In this document: positions 9,341-18,770 of the stretch, in pieces
How positions within the stretch are numbered: the stretch's first letter is position 1
How the letters are laid out: each line of letters begins with the position of its first letter
Source: Brasilonema sennae CENA114
GTDB lineage: Bacteria > Cyanobacteriota > Cyanobacteriia > Cyanobacteriales > Nostocaceae
Direction of reading: 5' to 3'
Assembly: GCF_006968745.1 (NCBI RefSeq)
Contig: NZ_CP030118.1
Span: forward strand, 4,895,943-4,959,942
Length of the DNA stretch: 64,000 nt
The notes under the pieces: model-generated
What the model was told of the DNA's origin: nothing
Databases searched by the model: none
Seen by the model: the letters and a program-made list of their open reading frames with translations, nothing else
Program-made: the position numbers and the translations under genes

Positions 9341-9768
9341 TGTTTTTTCTGTTTCATTTTAAAGTTACCATTTTTTATTTTCTCGCGCAAAGAGGCAAAG
9401 ACGCCAAGAGTCTGTTTGTGCTTTTGGGTAAGATTATTTTTTGTGTAGTCGTAATTTTATTTGACTATATACTTATAAAGTAGAATAGCAGATGAAAGAA
9501 AAAAGCAGGGCGATAACGTAAAGCGATCGCCTTGAAGAGTGTCAACCGAGCCAAGCTGGGGGACTCTGCACAAAGTCAGGAGTGCAAAGTCGAGCGTAGG
9601 GCGGCTCCCTGCTGGAGCATCGCCCGTTTGTGCCCAGAAGGTTTTCTTGTGCGAAAACATTCTAATCGGAGATTTGGGGCAACCAAGCCCAGCTTGGTTG
9701 GGGGATAGGGCAGGCGAAACCATCGCCAATATGAAAACAATATTGGTTAGTAGAGAAAAACATCTCCA
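9341..9768. other. 428-bp gap with small palindromes
   Basis: No gene recognised. It contains a CGCGCAAAGAGGCAAAGACGC-like short repeat, one HIP1 site, and a clean hairpin CAACCAAGC-CCA-GCTTGGTTG at 9680-9700. A related CCAAGCTGGGGG stretch lies near 9552, suggesting a small repeat element. It lies downstream of the amt gene, so the hairpin might act in transcript termination. Confidence 0.45.
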
Positions 9769-11175
9769 CTACTTGTTGCTGAAATTGATGCGCTCTCCAA
9801 ACTCCTCATTGTAACCTTCTTCGCCATGTTCGTTAATATCCATGCCTTGGAGTTCAGCTTCTTCCCTCACGCGCAAACCAACTGTGACAGCTAGGATTTT
9901 CAGAATGATCCAAGTACCAACAGCAGCAACAACATAGGCAATGGCAACTGCTGCTATTTGTTTAATCACTTGACTTGGATTACCATACAACAAGCCATTT
10001 TTCCCTGCTGAGTTAACTGTCGTGGTTGCAAAGATACCTGTGAGAATCGCTCCCACTGTACCGCCTACGCCATGCACGGGAAATGTATCCAAGGCATCAT
10101 CAACTAGTAACTTGTGTTTGAAGCTAACTGCATAGAAGCAAGCAACACTGGTAATACTACCGATTAAAATTGCTGCCAGCGGTGTGACAAATCCTGCGGC
10201 TGGGGTGATGCCCACCAAGCCTGCAACTGCTCCTGTCGCTGCCCCAACTGCTGTTGGTTTGCCGCGCAATACCTTTTCTAGGATCAGCCAGGTTAAAGCC
10301 CCCGCTGCAGCACCTGTATTGGTGGCAACAAAAGCGGCTGTTGCCAACGCACCAGATGCCAAAGCACTGCCAGCGTTGAAGCCGAACCAGCCAAACCACA
10401 GTAAGCCAGCTCCCAGCAAAATGAAAGGAACGTTGTGAGGAGGGCTGAGACGTTCAGGATAAGTTTTGCGAGGTTTGAGGACGATCGCCGCTACAAGAGC
10501 AGAAACACCAGAACTGATGTGGACGACTGTACCACCCGCAAAGTCGAGAGCTTCCAAGCCACCGGACAATCCCAACAATCCACCTTTCGCCCATACCATG
10601 TGCGCTAGGGGAGCGTAAATAAAAGTTGACCACAAGAGCACGAACAAAGAGTAAGCTGTAAAGCTCATCCGCTCTGCGATCGCACCACTAATCAGTGCTG
10701 GGGTGATAATAGCAAACATGGCTTGGTAAATCATGAATGCCTGATGGGGAATCGTCGGAGCGTAGGAAAGTAGCTCAGCAGGCTTTGATCCCTTAAGATA
10801 ATCAGTTACTTCGTATCCGACATTATTCAAACCTAGCCATTCCAGTCCGCCGATAATGGGGTTACCTGGAGCAAAGGCAAGACTATAGCCCCACAAAATC
10901 CAAGTTACTCCCACAATTGCCATGAGCACAAAACTCATCATCAGGGTATTGAGGATGTTGCGCGATCGCACAAATCCACCATAGAAAAATGCCAGTCCCG
11001 GAGTCATTAATAGCACTAATGCAGCACAAATCAGCATAAAAGCTGTATCTGCAGCAGTTTGAGCACTAGATATCGCCGCGTTGACATCAGAGGGTGCAGC
11101 GAAGGCATTGCCCATCACCGGTACACCAAGAAGCAGCAGGGTTACAGCCCCAATAAGCGCAAATTTCTTTAACAC
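9769..11175 (-). CDS. amt: ammonium transporter (Amt family)
   Basis: An Amt/MEP/Rh trimeric ammonium channel of about 468 aa with an N-terminal signal-like helix and eleven membrane spans. Hallmarks are the periplasmic FYGGFVRSRN, the twin-His pore elements (THSSGVSA-type VVHISSGVSALVAA and FPVHGVGGTVGA) and LLWFGWFGFNAGSALA. No ATG is suitably placed. I favour the GTG at 11175 (MLKKFALIG...), with a TTG at 11190 as alternative. Tandem NtcA-type boxes lie 50-90 bp upstream, fitting induction under nitrogen limitation. A second amt lies upstream in the same orientation, so the pair looks like a duplication. Confidence 0.93.
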   Translation of the reverse strand: MLKKFALIGAVTLLLLGVPVMGNAFAAPSDVNAAISSAQTAADTAFMLICAALVLLMTPGLAFFYGGFVRSRNILNTLMMSFVLMAIVGVTWILWGYSLAFAPGNPIIGGLEWLGLNNVGYEVTDYLKGSKPAELLSYAPTIPHQAFMIYQAMFAIITPALISGAIAERMSFTAYSLFVLLWSTFIYAPLAHMVWAKGGLLGLSGGLEALDFAGGTVVHISSGVSALVAAIVLKPRKTYPERLSPPHNVPFILLGAGLLWFGWFGFNAGSALASGALATAAFVATNTGAAAGALTWLILEKVLRGKPTAVGAATGAVAGLVGITPAAGFVTPLAAILIGSITSVACFYAVSFKHKLLVDDALDTFPVHGVGGTVGAILTGIFATTTVNSAGKNGLLYGNPSQVIKQIAAVAIAYVVAAVGTWIILKILAVTVGLRVREEAELQGMDINEHGEEGYNEEFGERINFSNK

Positions 11176-11226
11176 TTGTTTTTGTTCCAAACCACCAACT
11201 AGTTTGTGTTCACAAAATCATTTTGA

Positions 11227-11262
11227 GTACCTTTTGATACTTTGTGATGTACTGAGAGTTAC
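11227..11262 (-). promoter_or_regulatory. two tandem NtcA-type boxes (GTA-N8-TAC)
   Basis: Two exact GTA-N8-TAC palindromes lie upstream of the amt start: GTACCTTTTGATAC (11227-11240) and GTACTGAGAGTTAC (11249-11262), with starts 22 bp apart. GTA-N8-TAC is the consensus of NtcA, the cyanobacterial CRP-family nitrogen regulator known to activate amt genes. A clear TAN3T -10 box at the usual spacing is not obvious. Confidence 0.65.
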
Positions 11263-11554
11263 TCAAATATGATTTTTCTGAAAGATTACTAAATATATAC
11301 TTCTTATTGTCTTTGTCAAGTATTAAATATTGATGCAAGGTTGCTTTTGATTATATTTTTTGTGAATTAGTATCATATTCGGATGAACACAAAAACGAAG
11401 AAATTTACCCCATCCTTCACCGCACTTCTCCTTATTAAGGATAGGGGATAGAGATCAGGTGTTTTTATTGTGACTAACACCCGTCCCTATCTCAGAAGCA
11501 AAAGTCAAAAGGCAAGGGCATTAGACAAGTCAATTAGGAGAATCACGCAAAGCC
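11263..11554. other. intergenic region between the two amt genes
   Basis: A/T-rich, with a copy of the ACTTCTCCTTATTAAGGATAG-type short repeat near 11420-11460. No gene is seen. Confidence 0.4.
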
Positions 11555-13069
11555 TTATAAACTTGTTGGTAAATCTCCTGCACGCGAAACTCCTGCACCA
11601 TGACTACCTAATTCACTAAATCCATTGGCACTAGCTTCTTTGACAAACCCACTGTAAGCTTCCATACCGTGTTCGCCGATATCCAAGCCTTCAATTTCTT
11701 CTTGTGTTGAGACTCTAATACCTAAAGTAGCTTTGAGTGCTAACCAAAAGATGCTACTCAACAGAACAGTCATACCGCCAACCGATAGGATGCCAACAAT
11801 TTGAGCAATGAGTGTTCCCAATCCACCACCAAAGAATATCCCATGTGGTCCTACTGGTTTACCTGCTAAATCAACCATCCACGGATATCCACCAGGACCA
11901 ACAGAAAACAAACCAACAGCCAGAGTACCCCAAACACCACACACGAGGTGAACTGAGACTGCTCCTACTGGGTCATCAATGCGAATCTTATCAAAGAAGG
12001 TGACAGCGAAAACTACCAAAACTCCGGCAATCAAACCAATAATAAAAGCACTGTTGAGGTTGACATAAGCACAAGATGCTGTAATCCCAACTAAGCCAGC
12101 CAAAATACCATTAATAATCATCGAAAGGTCTGGCTTACCTAAATACAACCAAGCTGTGATTGTAGCAGTAATTCCACCAACTGCACCGGCTAAGTTAGTA
12201 GTCAAAGCAACGTGAGTAATCGCACTCGGATCGGCAGCCATTACAGAACCGGGGTTGAAACCAAACCAGCCTAACCACAAAATTAAACACCCTAGGGTAG
12301 CAATGCTCATGTTGTGCCCAGGTAAGGCAATAGCTTGCCCATCTTGATATTTTCCAATGCGTGGTCCAAGAAATGCGGCTCCCATCAAAGCTGCCCAGCC
12401 ACCAACAGAGTGAACGACTGTGGAACCAGCAAAATCAAAGAAACCCATGTCTGCCAGCCAACCAGCACCCCAAATCCAGTGTCCGGTAATTGCGTAGGCA
12501 ACACCTACAAGTAAGAGGCTAAAAATCAAGAAGTCAAGAAATTTAATCCGTTCAGCAACTGCACCAGAAACAATTGTTGCTGCTGTTCCAGCAAATACGA
12601 GTTGGAACAAGAACTTCGCAGCTAAAGGAACACCAGTCCAACTGAGGGCGCTAAATACACCTTTGTAAGCATCTCCTGTTGCGGGACTATTATCTGCGCC
12701 TTGGAGGAAGAAGCCACTCAAGCCAATGAAGTCATTACCATCGCCAAACATCAAGCCAAAGCCAATCGCCCAAAAAGCAACGGTTGCTAGGGCAAACACA
12801 ACCAGGTTTTTAGCAAGAACGTTGACAGCGTTTTTTTGACGACACAAGCCAGTTTCTAACATACAAAAACCGGCGTTCATGAAGAACACCAAAAAAGCGG
12901 CGATCGCTACCCAAAGAGTGTCAATCGCGACTTTAAGTTCCGCCGTTGTTGATCCCGCTGGGGCAGGGGTTTGGGCAACTGCTGTATAACCCCATGCCAG
13001 TACAATCAAACAAGCTACGGGGATACAGGCTTGCCAGCTAGGAGACAACTGCTTAATAACAACAGTCAT
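11555..13069 (-). CDS. amt: ammonium transporter (Amt family), second copy
   Basis: A second Amt channel, about 504 aa from the ATG at 13069 (MTVVIKQLSPSW). The frame stays open 49 codons further, but that part is Lys/Arg/Asn-rich and unlike Amt. A signal-like helix leads to FFMNAGFCMLETGLCRQKNAVN, typical of the subgroup with an extra N-terminal segment. Pore His are in VVHSVGGWAALMGAAFLGPR and VHLVCGVWGTLAV, and LILWLGWFGFNPGSVMA matches the other copy. A GTATCAACCGCTAAC sequence near 13210 is one base off an NtcA box. It precedes the other amt by about 380 bp and is probably transcribed separately. Confidence 0.93.
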   Translation of the reverse strand: MTVVIKQLSPSWQACIPVACLIVLAWGYTAVAQTPAPAGSTTAELKVAIDTLWVAIAAFLVFFMNAGFCMLETGLCRQKNAVNVLAKNLVVFALATVAFWAIGFGLMFGDGNDFIGLSGFFLQGADNSPATGDAYKGVFSALSWTGVPLAAKFLFQLVFAGTAATIVSGAVAERIKFLDFLIFSLLLVGVAYAITGHWIWGAGWLADMGFFDFAGSTVVHSVGGWAALMGAAFLGPRIGKYQDGQAIALPGHNMSIATLGCLILWLGWFGFNPGSVMAADPSAITHVALTTNLAGAVGGITATITAWLYLGKPDLSMIINGILAGLVGITASCAYVNLNSAFIIGLIAGVLVVFAVTFFDKIRIDDPVGAVSVHLVCGVWGTLAVGLFSVGPGGYPWMVDLAGKPVGPHGIFFGGGLGTLIAQIVGILSVGGMTVLLSSIFWLALKATLGIRVSTQEEIEGLDIGEHGMEAYSGFVKEASANGFSELGSHGAGVSRAGDLPTSL

Positions 13070-13654
13070 TTTATTGACAATTGAGTTATTTTGTGCAGTG
13101 ATATATAGTGACTTTACTGCTCGCCATCTATTTTTTCTTCTCGATTTGTTTTTGTTTGTGATTTTTCTCATCATTTTCTCAACCATCCTGAACGGGAGAA
13201 ACACGTTTCGTATCAACCGCTAACGTTTGATGCGAAACTTGCCATTTGTGAGATTTGTTATTTAGACAAGCTGTCTTAAAATAAATAACTTTCATGAGCA
13301 GTAAGCGGTTCTTTGACAAATCAGGCAGTTATAAACCTGATGCTAGCTCTGTTGCTATTAAGAATATTCTTAAAAAAATATTATGTAGCTTCTAAAACCG
13401 TCAAGTCTATTCGCTTAAATCTTTAGGGAACGCTTAACACCCGAACGCTTAACAGGGAACAGGGAACGGTTAACACCCGAACGCTTAATTTTTAAGAAGC
13501 AATAAAGGTGTACCTAGCTTCGTAAAATCTTTGGAGGAGTCCTATATAAAAAATTAACACTTAAGCATTAGTAAATTTAGTTCCTGTGCTTATCGCAAGT
13601 ACAAGCGAGTATATACAAATAAATACAAAAAAATTGTACTTATTGTTACTGTTT
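13070..13654. other. gap between amt and purE with short repeats
   Basis: Contains the upstream region of the second amt gene and, near 13425-13490, a cluster of GAACGCTTAACA and CAGGGAACAGGGAACGG units. These belong to the same intergenic repeat family seen at 30897-30983, 34497-34550 and 62528-62631. No gene is seen. Confidence 0.5.
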
Positions 13655-14182
13655 TTATTCTGCAGATTGCATTTGTCTTAAATATTCCTCATAGCCAACC
13701 TCTTCTAGTTTTTCTTGCTTTGCCATGACTGATTCAGACAAGGTTTGACGATATTGCTGCACCTTATTAAGTAATTCGGCTTGATGAGTCGCAAGAATTT
13801 GTACCGCCAAAAGTCCAGCATTTTTAGCATTGCCTATAGCAACAGTCGCAACTGGTATGCCAGCAGGCATTTGTACTATAGAATACAATGAATCAACTCC
13901 TTGCAAGTGACGGCTAGGAACAGGAACACCAATAACAGGCAGAGGAGTTAAAGATGCTACCATTCCCGGAAGATGAGCTGCTCCACCTGCCCCAGCGATA
14001 ATCACCTTAATACCTCTTTGGTGAGCAGATTTGGCATATTCCACCATACGTTCCGGAGTACGATGGGCACTGATAATTGCTACCTCAGTATCAACGCCAA
14101 ATTCTTCACAAACTGCGATCGCACCTTGCATAGTTGGTAAATCCGAATCGCTACCCATAATGATGCCGACAAGAGGAGCCAT
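13655..14182 (-). CDS. purE: N5-carboxyaminoimidazole ribonucleotide mutase
   Basis: PurE class I, which moves the carboxyl group of N5-CAIR to give CAIR in purine synthesis. The chosen ATG at 14182 gives MAPLVGIIMGSDSDLPTMQ, the usual start with the phosphate-binding GSDSDLP loop; the longer frame adds 14 residues unlike PurE. Other signatures are ISAHRTPERM, IAGAGGAAHLPGMVAS, PVIGVPVPS and the C-terminal NAGLLAVQILA. The C-terminal tail (LEEVGYEEYLRQMQSAE) extends slightly beyond bacterial PurE. It is divergent from nagA. Confidence 0.95.
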   Translation of the reverse strand: MAPLVGIIMGSDSDLPTMQGAIAVCEEFGVDTEVAIISAHRTPERMVEYAKSAHQRGIKVIIAGAGGAAHLPGMVASLTPLPVIGVPVPSRHLQGVDSLYSIVQMPAGIPVATVAIGNAKNAGLLAVQILATHQAELLNKVQQYRQTLSESVMAKQEKLEEVGYEEYLRQMQSAE

Positions 14183-14308
14183 AAGCAATTCAAAGTATGC
14201 CCTTTGGGCACGCTGCGCGAACAAAATTCAAAGTTCAAAATTGGAATTTAACTTTATGATTAACAATCATCTCACTCTGTGTGTATCTGCTGACCAGAAC
14301 TAGGGCTT

Positions 14309-14352
14309 CTTTTCCCCCTACACCCTTACACCCCTATACCCCTACACCCCTA
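14309..14352. repeat. C-rich CCCTACACCCTTA tract
   Basis: Imperfect tandem CCCCTACACCCTTACACC units on the plus strand. The same composition recurs at 23641-23725 and 61081-61120 and, inverted, around 23243-23310. It is a low-complexity intergenic repeat. Confidence 0.6.
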
Positions 14353-14429
14353 ATTGTTAGGATTTTTGATTCACCGTCGCCTCTTACCTCTAAAATCAGG
14401 TCAGATTTCATTATCTTTGTGCTGATGTA

Positions 14430-15695
14430 ATGATTGAAGCAACACACAGCTTGCCAGGTACTCCTGTAGATATTATCAATGCTAGAATACCTGGTTACAC
14501 AGATTTGCAGATTCTCTCGGTTAACCCGCAGGGCATAGTTGAACAAATCCTGCCAATGTCTAAAGTCCTTAAACGTGTTCCGCCAGTTGACTTACAGGTG
14601 TTGGATATTGGTGGCGACTGGATTTCACTGGGTGGTGTAGATTTACAGATTAACGGCGCGTTGGGATTGGCGTTTCCTGATTTATCAACAGAAAACTCTC
14701 GCCAAATGCTAGACATTTGTCGTTATTTGTGGTATGAGGGGATAGATGCTTTTTTACCTACCCTGGTGACAACTTCGGTAGACAATATTCAGCGTGCGCT
14801 TTCTGTGATTGCTGATTGTATGAACTTCAACCCCCCCTCTATCCCGCCTGAAGTTCGGGGGGGAAGGGAAGGTGCGCAAAGAGGTTATGCGAAAATTTTG
14901 GGAGTACATCTAGAAGGACCATTTTTAAATTTTCAAAAGCGTGGTGCACACTCCCCAGAATACCTAAAACCACTTAATCTTGAGGAAATAAAGAAGGTTT
15001 TGGGAAATTACGCTCATCTTGTGAAAGTCATGACGCTAGCGCCAGAGTTAGATCCAACGGGTGAGGTGATTCCATATTTACGTTCTTTGGGTATCACTGT
15101 GAGTTTAGGACATTCCCAAGCGACAGCAGCAGAAGCACAACGTGCTTTTGAACTAGGTGCAACAATGGTGACTCATGCTTTTAATGCTATGCCACCATTA
15201 CACCACCGCGAAAGCGGATTGTTAGGGGCGGCAATTATCCATCCTCATGTTATGTGTGGTTTTATTGCGGATGGTGAACACGTCTCACCAACAATGCTGC
15301 AAATTCTACTACGCGCCAGCACTCCTGTTTCTCACCGCAAAGTTGGGGAGATAGGCAAACAAAAACTTTTCCTTGTCAGTGATGCCCTTGCCCCTCTGGG
15401 ATTGCCTGATGGAGTGTATCCTTGGGATAATCGCCAGATTTCAGTGAAAAACAAAACTGCAAGACTTGCAGATGGAACTTTATCAGGAACGACTTTACCT
15501 TTATTGGTAGCTGTGCAAAATTTAGTGAAGTGGGGAATATGTGATGTAGACAGGGCGATCGCACTCTCAACAATTGCACCACGAAGTGCAATCGGCTTGT
15601 CTGCAATCCTCTCTGGCGTTAGTGCTAGTCAATTATTGCGTTGGCATTTGGACGAATCTACACAAGAACTTTCATGGCAGAGGTTGTTCTCTTAA
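14430..15695 (+). CDS. nagA: N-acetylglucosamine-6-phosphate deacetylase
   Basis: A 421-aa amidohydrolase that deacetylates GlcNAc-6-P during amino-sugar recycling. Metal and substrate motifs are present: LGVHLEGPFLN, SLGHSQATAAEA, MVTHAFNAMPPLHHR, GFIADGEHVS and the catalytic Asp in LVSDALAPLG. An odd insertion at about residues 131-155 is rich in Pro, Gly and Arg (PPSIPPEVRGGREGAQRG). It is encoded by CCCCCCTCTATCCCGCCTGA and following DNA that looks like intergenic repeat sequence, placed in frame just before the first metal-binding strand. The reading frame is intact, so the enzyme may tolerate it as a surface loop. Confidence 0.9.
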   Translation: MIEATHSLPGTPVDIINARIPGYTDLQILSVNPQGIVEQILPMSKVLKRVPPVDLQVLDIGGDWISLGGVDLQINGALGLAFPDLSTENSRQMLDICRYLWYEGIDAFLPTLVTTSVDNIQRALSVIADCMNFNPPSIPPEVRGGREGAQRGYAKILGVHLEGPFLNFQKRGAHSPEYLKPLNLEEIKKVLGNYAHLVKVMTLAPELDPTGEVIPYLRSLGITVSLGHSQATAAEAQRAFELGATMVTHAFNAMPPLHHRESGLLGAAIIHPHVMCGFIADGEHVSPTMLQILLRASTPVSHRKVGEIGKQKLFLVSDALAPLGLPDGVYPWDNRQISVKNKTARLADGTLSGTTLPLLVAVQNLVKWGICDVDRAIALSTIAPRSAIGLSAILSGVSASQLLRWHLDESTQELSWQRLFS

Positions 15696-15789
15696 GATTT
15701 TGCCCCAAGGTACACCACGCAGAAAAATGTTTCTGGTGGTTCCTACACGTGGTACTTTTTAGCTTTGGAATGGATAGATATTGAGTTTC

Positions 15790-16476
15790 ATGAACGTAAC
15801 TGACGACAAAACGATTGTTAAAGAATATTTCAATTCTACAGGCTTCGACCGTTGGAGACGTATCTACGGTGATGGCGAAGTCAACAAAGTCCAGCTAGAT
15901 ATCCGTACTGGGCACCAGCAAACAGTAGAGACGGTACTCAGTTGGCTCAAAGCTGATAACAATTTAGCAGGGCTATCTATCTGCGATGCTGGATGCGGTA
16001 CAGGTAGTCTCAGCATACCGCTTGCGGAAGCTGGAGCAAAAGTCTATGCCAGCGATATTTCAGAAAAAATGGTAGGAGAAGCTAAGGAAAAAGCTTCACA
16101 AATTCTCGCCAATGCTGAAAATCCGACATTTGCTGTACAGGATTTAGAAACGATTAGCGGTAGCTACCATACGGTGATTTGCTTGGATGTTCTGATTCAC
16201 TACCCTCAGCACAAGGCAGATGAGATGATTTCTCACCTCTGTTCTTCAGCACAGTCACGGATTATTCTGAGTTTTGCACCGAAAACTTTCGCCCTCAGTT
16301 TATTAAAGAAGATAGGGAGTTTCTTTCCAGGTGCTAGTAAAGCGACTCGCGCTTATCTCCATCGCGAAGCTGATGTGGTGAAAATTTTGGCAAAGAATGG
16401 TTTTTCTGTTCAACGTCAGTCTATGACTCGAACTCGCTTTTATTTCTCTCGTCTACTGGAAGCGACACGTCAGTGA
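15790..16476 (+). CDS. chlM: magnesium protoporphyrin IX methyltransferase
   Basis: A SAM-dependent methyltransferase that esterifies the C13 propionate of Mg-protoporphyrin IX, the step after Mg-chelatase in chlorophyll synthesis. It is 228 aa from the ATG at 15790; a TTG three codons earlier is possible. The N-terminus has the ChlM/BchM pattern NSTGFDRWRRIYGDGEVNKVQ. The SAM site is CDAGCGTGSLSIPLAE, with YASDISEKMV and HTVICLDVLIHYP following. The C-terminal RTRFYFSRLLEA is also typical. It lies about 95 bp from nagA and may be co-transcribed with it by chance only. Confidence 0.94.
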   Translation: MNVTDDKTIVKEYFNSTGFDRWRRIYGDGEVNKVQLDIRTGHQQTVETVLSWLKADNNLAGLSICDAGCGTGSLSIPLAEAGAKVYASDISEKMVGEAKEKASQILANAENPTFAVQDLETISGSYHTVICLDVLIHYPQHKADEMISHLCSSAQSRIILSFAPKTFALSLLKKIGSFFPGASKATRAYLHREADVVKILAKNGFSVQRQSMTRTRFYFSRLLEATRQ

Positions 16477-16562
16477 TTTTAAAATCGCAGCAGGATAGAG
16501 TTGTATTTTTTGCTGCGATCGCCAGAAGCCTGCATCGTACTGGAAGAGTCGGTGTAGGTTAT

Positions 16563-17363
16563 TCACGCTGTTTTGAAAAAACGAATAATTTCGCGCACAT
16601 GATCCAAAAATTGCCCATCTGTGGAAAGTTGAGCGATCGCCCCTCGTGCTTCTTTTGCCAAGCGTTCATGTTCTGTTTGATTTGTAGCACGTAATTCTTC
16701 TACACCAGCGGCAATTCTGGCTAATTCTTTACGCGTGTCTTCTATATAACTTTGCTGATTTGCTGCTAAGGAGTAGGGTTGTTCTGGATTAAGTTGTTCT
16801 TCTAAACGCTTCACGGTTTCTTCTAGAGTGTTGAAACGGGAGCGAAGTTCAACAACATCTTCACGTGGATACTTCCATTCTTGGCGAATCATAACCAATC
16901 TTGCATACAAGTACTCATAAGCACTGATGGCTGGGCGCAATCCAGTTAATAGCAAAGCAGCACCAGAACTAATATAGCCGACTGCACTAATACCAGTGGC
17001 GGCGAGAAGGTAAAGACTAATTGCTGAAAATAAGTGTAGGGCAAGAGCAACGATAAGCGATCGCCGTGCCAAAACTTTAACGTACTCCAGTTGTTTCTCA
17101 TCCACTGGAATTCCTTTTTCAGTTGATTGTGCCCCTTCTGCCAAGACTTCTTTTGCCTGAAAATGAACATTCCACGGTACAGTCACAATCACCAACAACC
17201 ACCAAAAACTGACTCCCCCAATCACCCAGTCAAGAAAGTTGCCAGTAGGAATATGGAACCATTGCAATACACTAAAACCCAACAGCACTAGAAGCGTAAT
17301 TCCAAAACTGGAACCGATAAAGAAGTTAAAATACATATTGTCTTGTGTTTGAAAAGGTATCAC
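16563..17363 (-). CDS. uncharacterised cyanobacterial membrane protein with coiled-coil tail
   Basis: A 266-aa protein with four hydrophobic segments in the first ~150 residues (e.g. FFIGSSFGITLLVLLGFSVL, VSFWWLLVIVTVPWNV). A soluble C-terminal half of heptad-like charged residues (LRSRFNTLEETVKRLEEQLN, then RKELARIAAGVEELRATNQ) predicts a coiled coil. I do not recognise a named family. It is convergent with chlM, with 86 bp between stops. A membrane-anchored scaffold or sensor role is possible but not shown. Confidence 0.7.
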   Translation of the reverse strand: MIPFQTQDNMYFNFFIGSSFGITLLVLLGFSVLQWFHIPTGNFLDWVIGGVSFWWLLVIVTVPWNVHFQAKEVLAEGAQSTEKGIPVDEKQLEYVKVLARRSLIVALALHLFSAISLYLLAATGISAVGYISSGAALLLTGLRPAISAYEYLYARLVMIRQEWKYPREDVVELRSRFNTLEETVKRLEEQLNPEQPYSLAANQQSYIEDTRKELARIAAGVEELRATNQTEHERLAKEARGAIAQLSTDGQFLDHVREIIRFFKTA

Positions 17364-17548
17364 CTTAATGTTGGTGAGGGGTTAACAGACACGTACAAAT
17401 CCTTGTGATGGTTTTTAGAGTTACACACAGGGATTAGCAATTCATTTGTTTGGTTCGTAAAACAATACACCCTTTGAAATTGCCTATTATTCTGAAAACA
17501 TCCCATGAATAACATCAAATTGCCGGCGCTTTATTGTCCCTTTCCTTT

Positions 17549-17653
17549 ACTAGTACCGCGCGGCGTAAATACACCTACCATTTTTTTATAGCCCTTATAC
17601 AAGAAATTTGAGTCAAAATAATGGTAGGCTTACTTCCGCCATGCTGTACTAGT
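17549..17653. mobile_element. 105-bp MITE-like element with ~37-bp terminal inverted repeats
   Basis: ACTAGTACCGCGCGGCGTAA at the left end is mirrored by the complement of the right end (ACTAGTACAGCATGGCGGAA). The arms match at about 29 of 37 positions around a ~30-nt A/T-rich centre. There is no coding capacity. It sits in the 428-bp gap 17364-17791, which otherwise shows no gene. No target duplication is obvious. Confidence 0.5.
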
Positions 17654-17791
17654 CCAATATCAGAGGAATATCTGCTACATAAAACCTAGACAAGTCTAGA
17701 CATTACTTCTTTCTTCATCGGGAGCATGGGAGCGGTTATCCCTCAGAAAGCATTCACGCCTTAGCCAGACGCGATAAATTAATGGCTCTAC

Positions 17792-18763
17792 TTATTTTCC
17801 TACCAATTTATCTAAAAAATCAATCTTCACACCCAAGTTGATTATTGCTTTTCCATCACGAGTTTTGTATTCCGCATTATTAAGACCAATTATGTACGGT
17901 TGATTACCTATGACACCAATAATTGCTCCCCCGGAAGAACCACCGGTGGTATCACAGTCGTGTAACAAGACATTGCCTTCTTCACCCACGATGCTGCAAC
18001 CTTGTTGCACGCTTGCTGTCCATCCCTTTCCTGCGGTAAAAAATCGATACTTTTCTTTGTCTGTGTTAGGGAAATCACCAGAATAACCAACGAAAATATA
18101 TTTATTGCGGTTTTTGGTGAGAGTTGATGAGGGTAAAGATTTCCAACCCAGATATCCGTATTTTAAGCCGATAGGTTTATTGAGTTTCAAAAGCGCCCAG
18201 TCGTCAGTTTGATTCTCTAACTTAGTTTTAGTGAAATCAGTCCCATAAATGACATTTTGAACTTGGGCTATATCCGATTCATCCGCGACTTTGCCATTAA
18301 TAAGATTTGGGAGAAACAAGATTTTTTGACTAGCTTGGTGTGTTTCAGGATCAATGACGCAGTGTGAATTGGTTAAAACGACATCTTCACTAATTAATGT
18401 ACCTGTACAATGATATTCCTCGCCTTTGGTGGTCAATCCCTGTACTCTACCAATTGCCGACCAAGGATATTGTCGGCTTAACATAGGAACTCGGTCATCC
18501 CAACCAATAACTCCTCGTTTAAATTCTTGATCATCAGCTTTATCTGGTTGATTCGTCTGTTGCAAATTACGAGGTTGAAAAGCTTTACCGTTTCCTTTGA
18601 TACTGAAGTTCTTCACATCTTGCAATTTGGTATATTTGGGTGGAGTTGGTTTTGTTGGGGTAGTTTGGGCGTTTGCATTCCACCAAGTATTTAACGTAAT
18701 TCCGCTGATAGTTGCTGCGATAAATAATGCGATTGATTGTTTGCTGATAAGTTTGTTTTTCAT
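17792..18763 (-). CDS. exported trypsin-like (V8/S1) serine protease
   Basis: A 323-aa protein from the ATG at 18763; the frame extends 29 codons upstream into repeat DNA and is probably not used. A signal-type helix (SIALFIAATISGITLNTWW) is followed by a Pro/Thr linker and a chymotrypsin-fold domain. The triad is visible: H134 in LTNSHCV, D187/D188 in TDDWALLK and S277 in TTGGSSGGAI, with oxyanion-hole glycines before the Ser. Paired Cys near the His (YHCTG...SHC) and before the Ser (HDCD) suggest disulfides, fitting an extracytoplasmic location. It follows the CHAT-TPR gene on the same strand across the 184-bp repeat array. Confidence 0.85.
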   Translation of the reverse strand: MKNKLISKQSIALFIAATISGITLNTWWNANAQTTPTKPTPPKYTKLQDVKNFSIKGNGKAFQPRNLQQTNQPDKADDQEFKRGVIGWDDRVPMLSRQYPWSAIGRVQGLTTKGEEYHCTGTLISEDVVLTNSHCVIDPETHQASQKILFLPNLINGKVADESDIAQVQNVIYGTDFTKTKLENQTDDWALLKLNKPIGLKYGYLGWKSLPSSTLTKNRNKYIFVGYSGDFPNTDKEKYRFFTAGKGWTASVQQGCSIVGEEGNVLLHDCDTTGGSSGGAIIGVIGNQPYIIGLNNAEYKTRDGKAIINLGVKIDFLDKLVGK

Positions 18764-18770
18764 GGGTATT

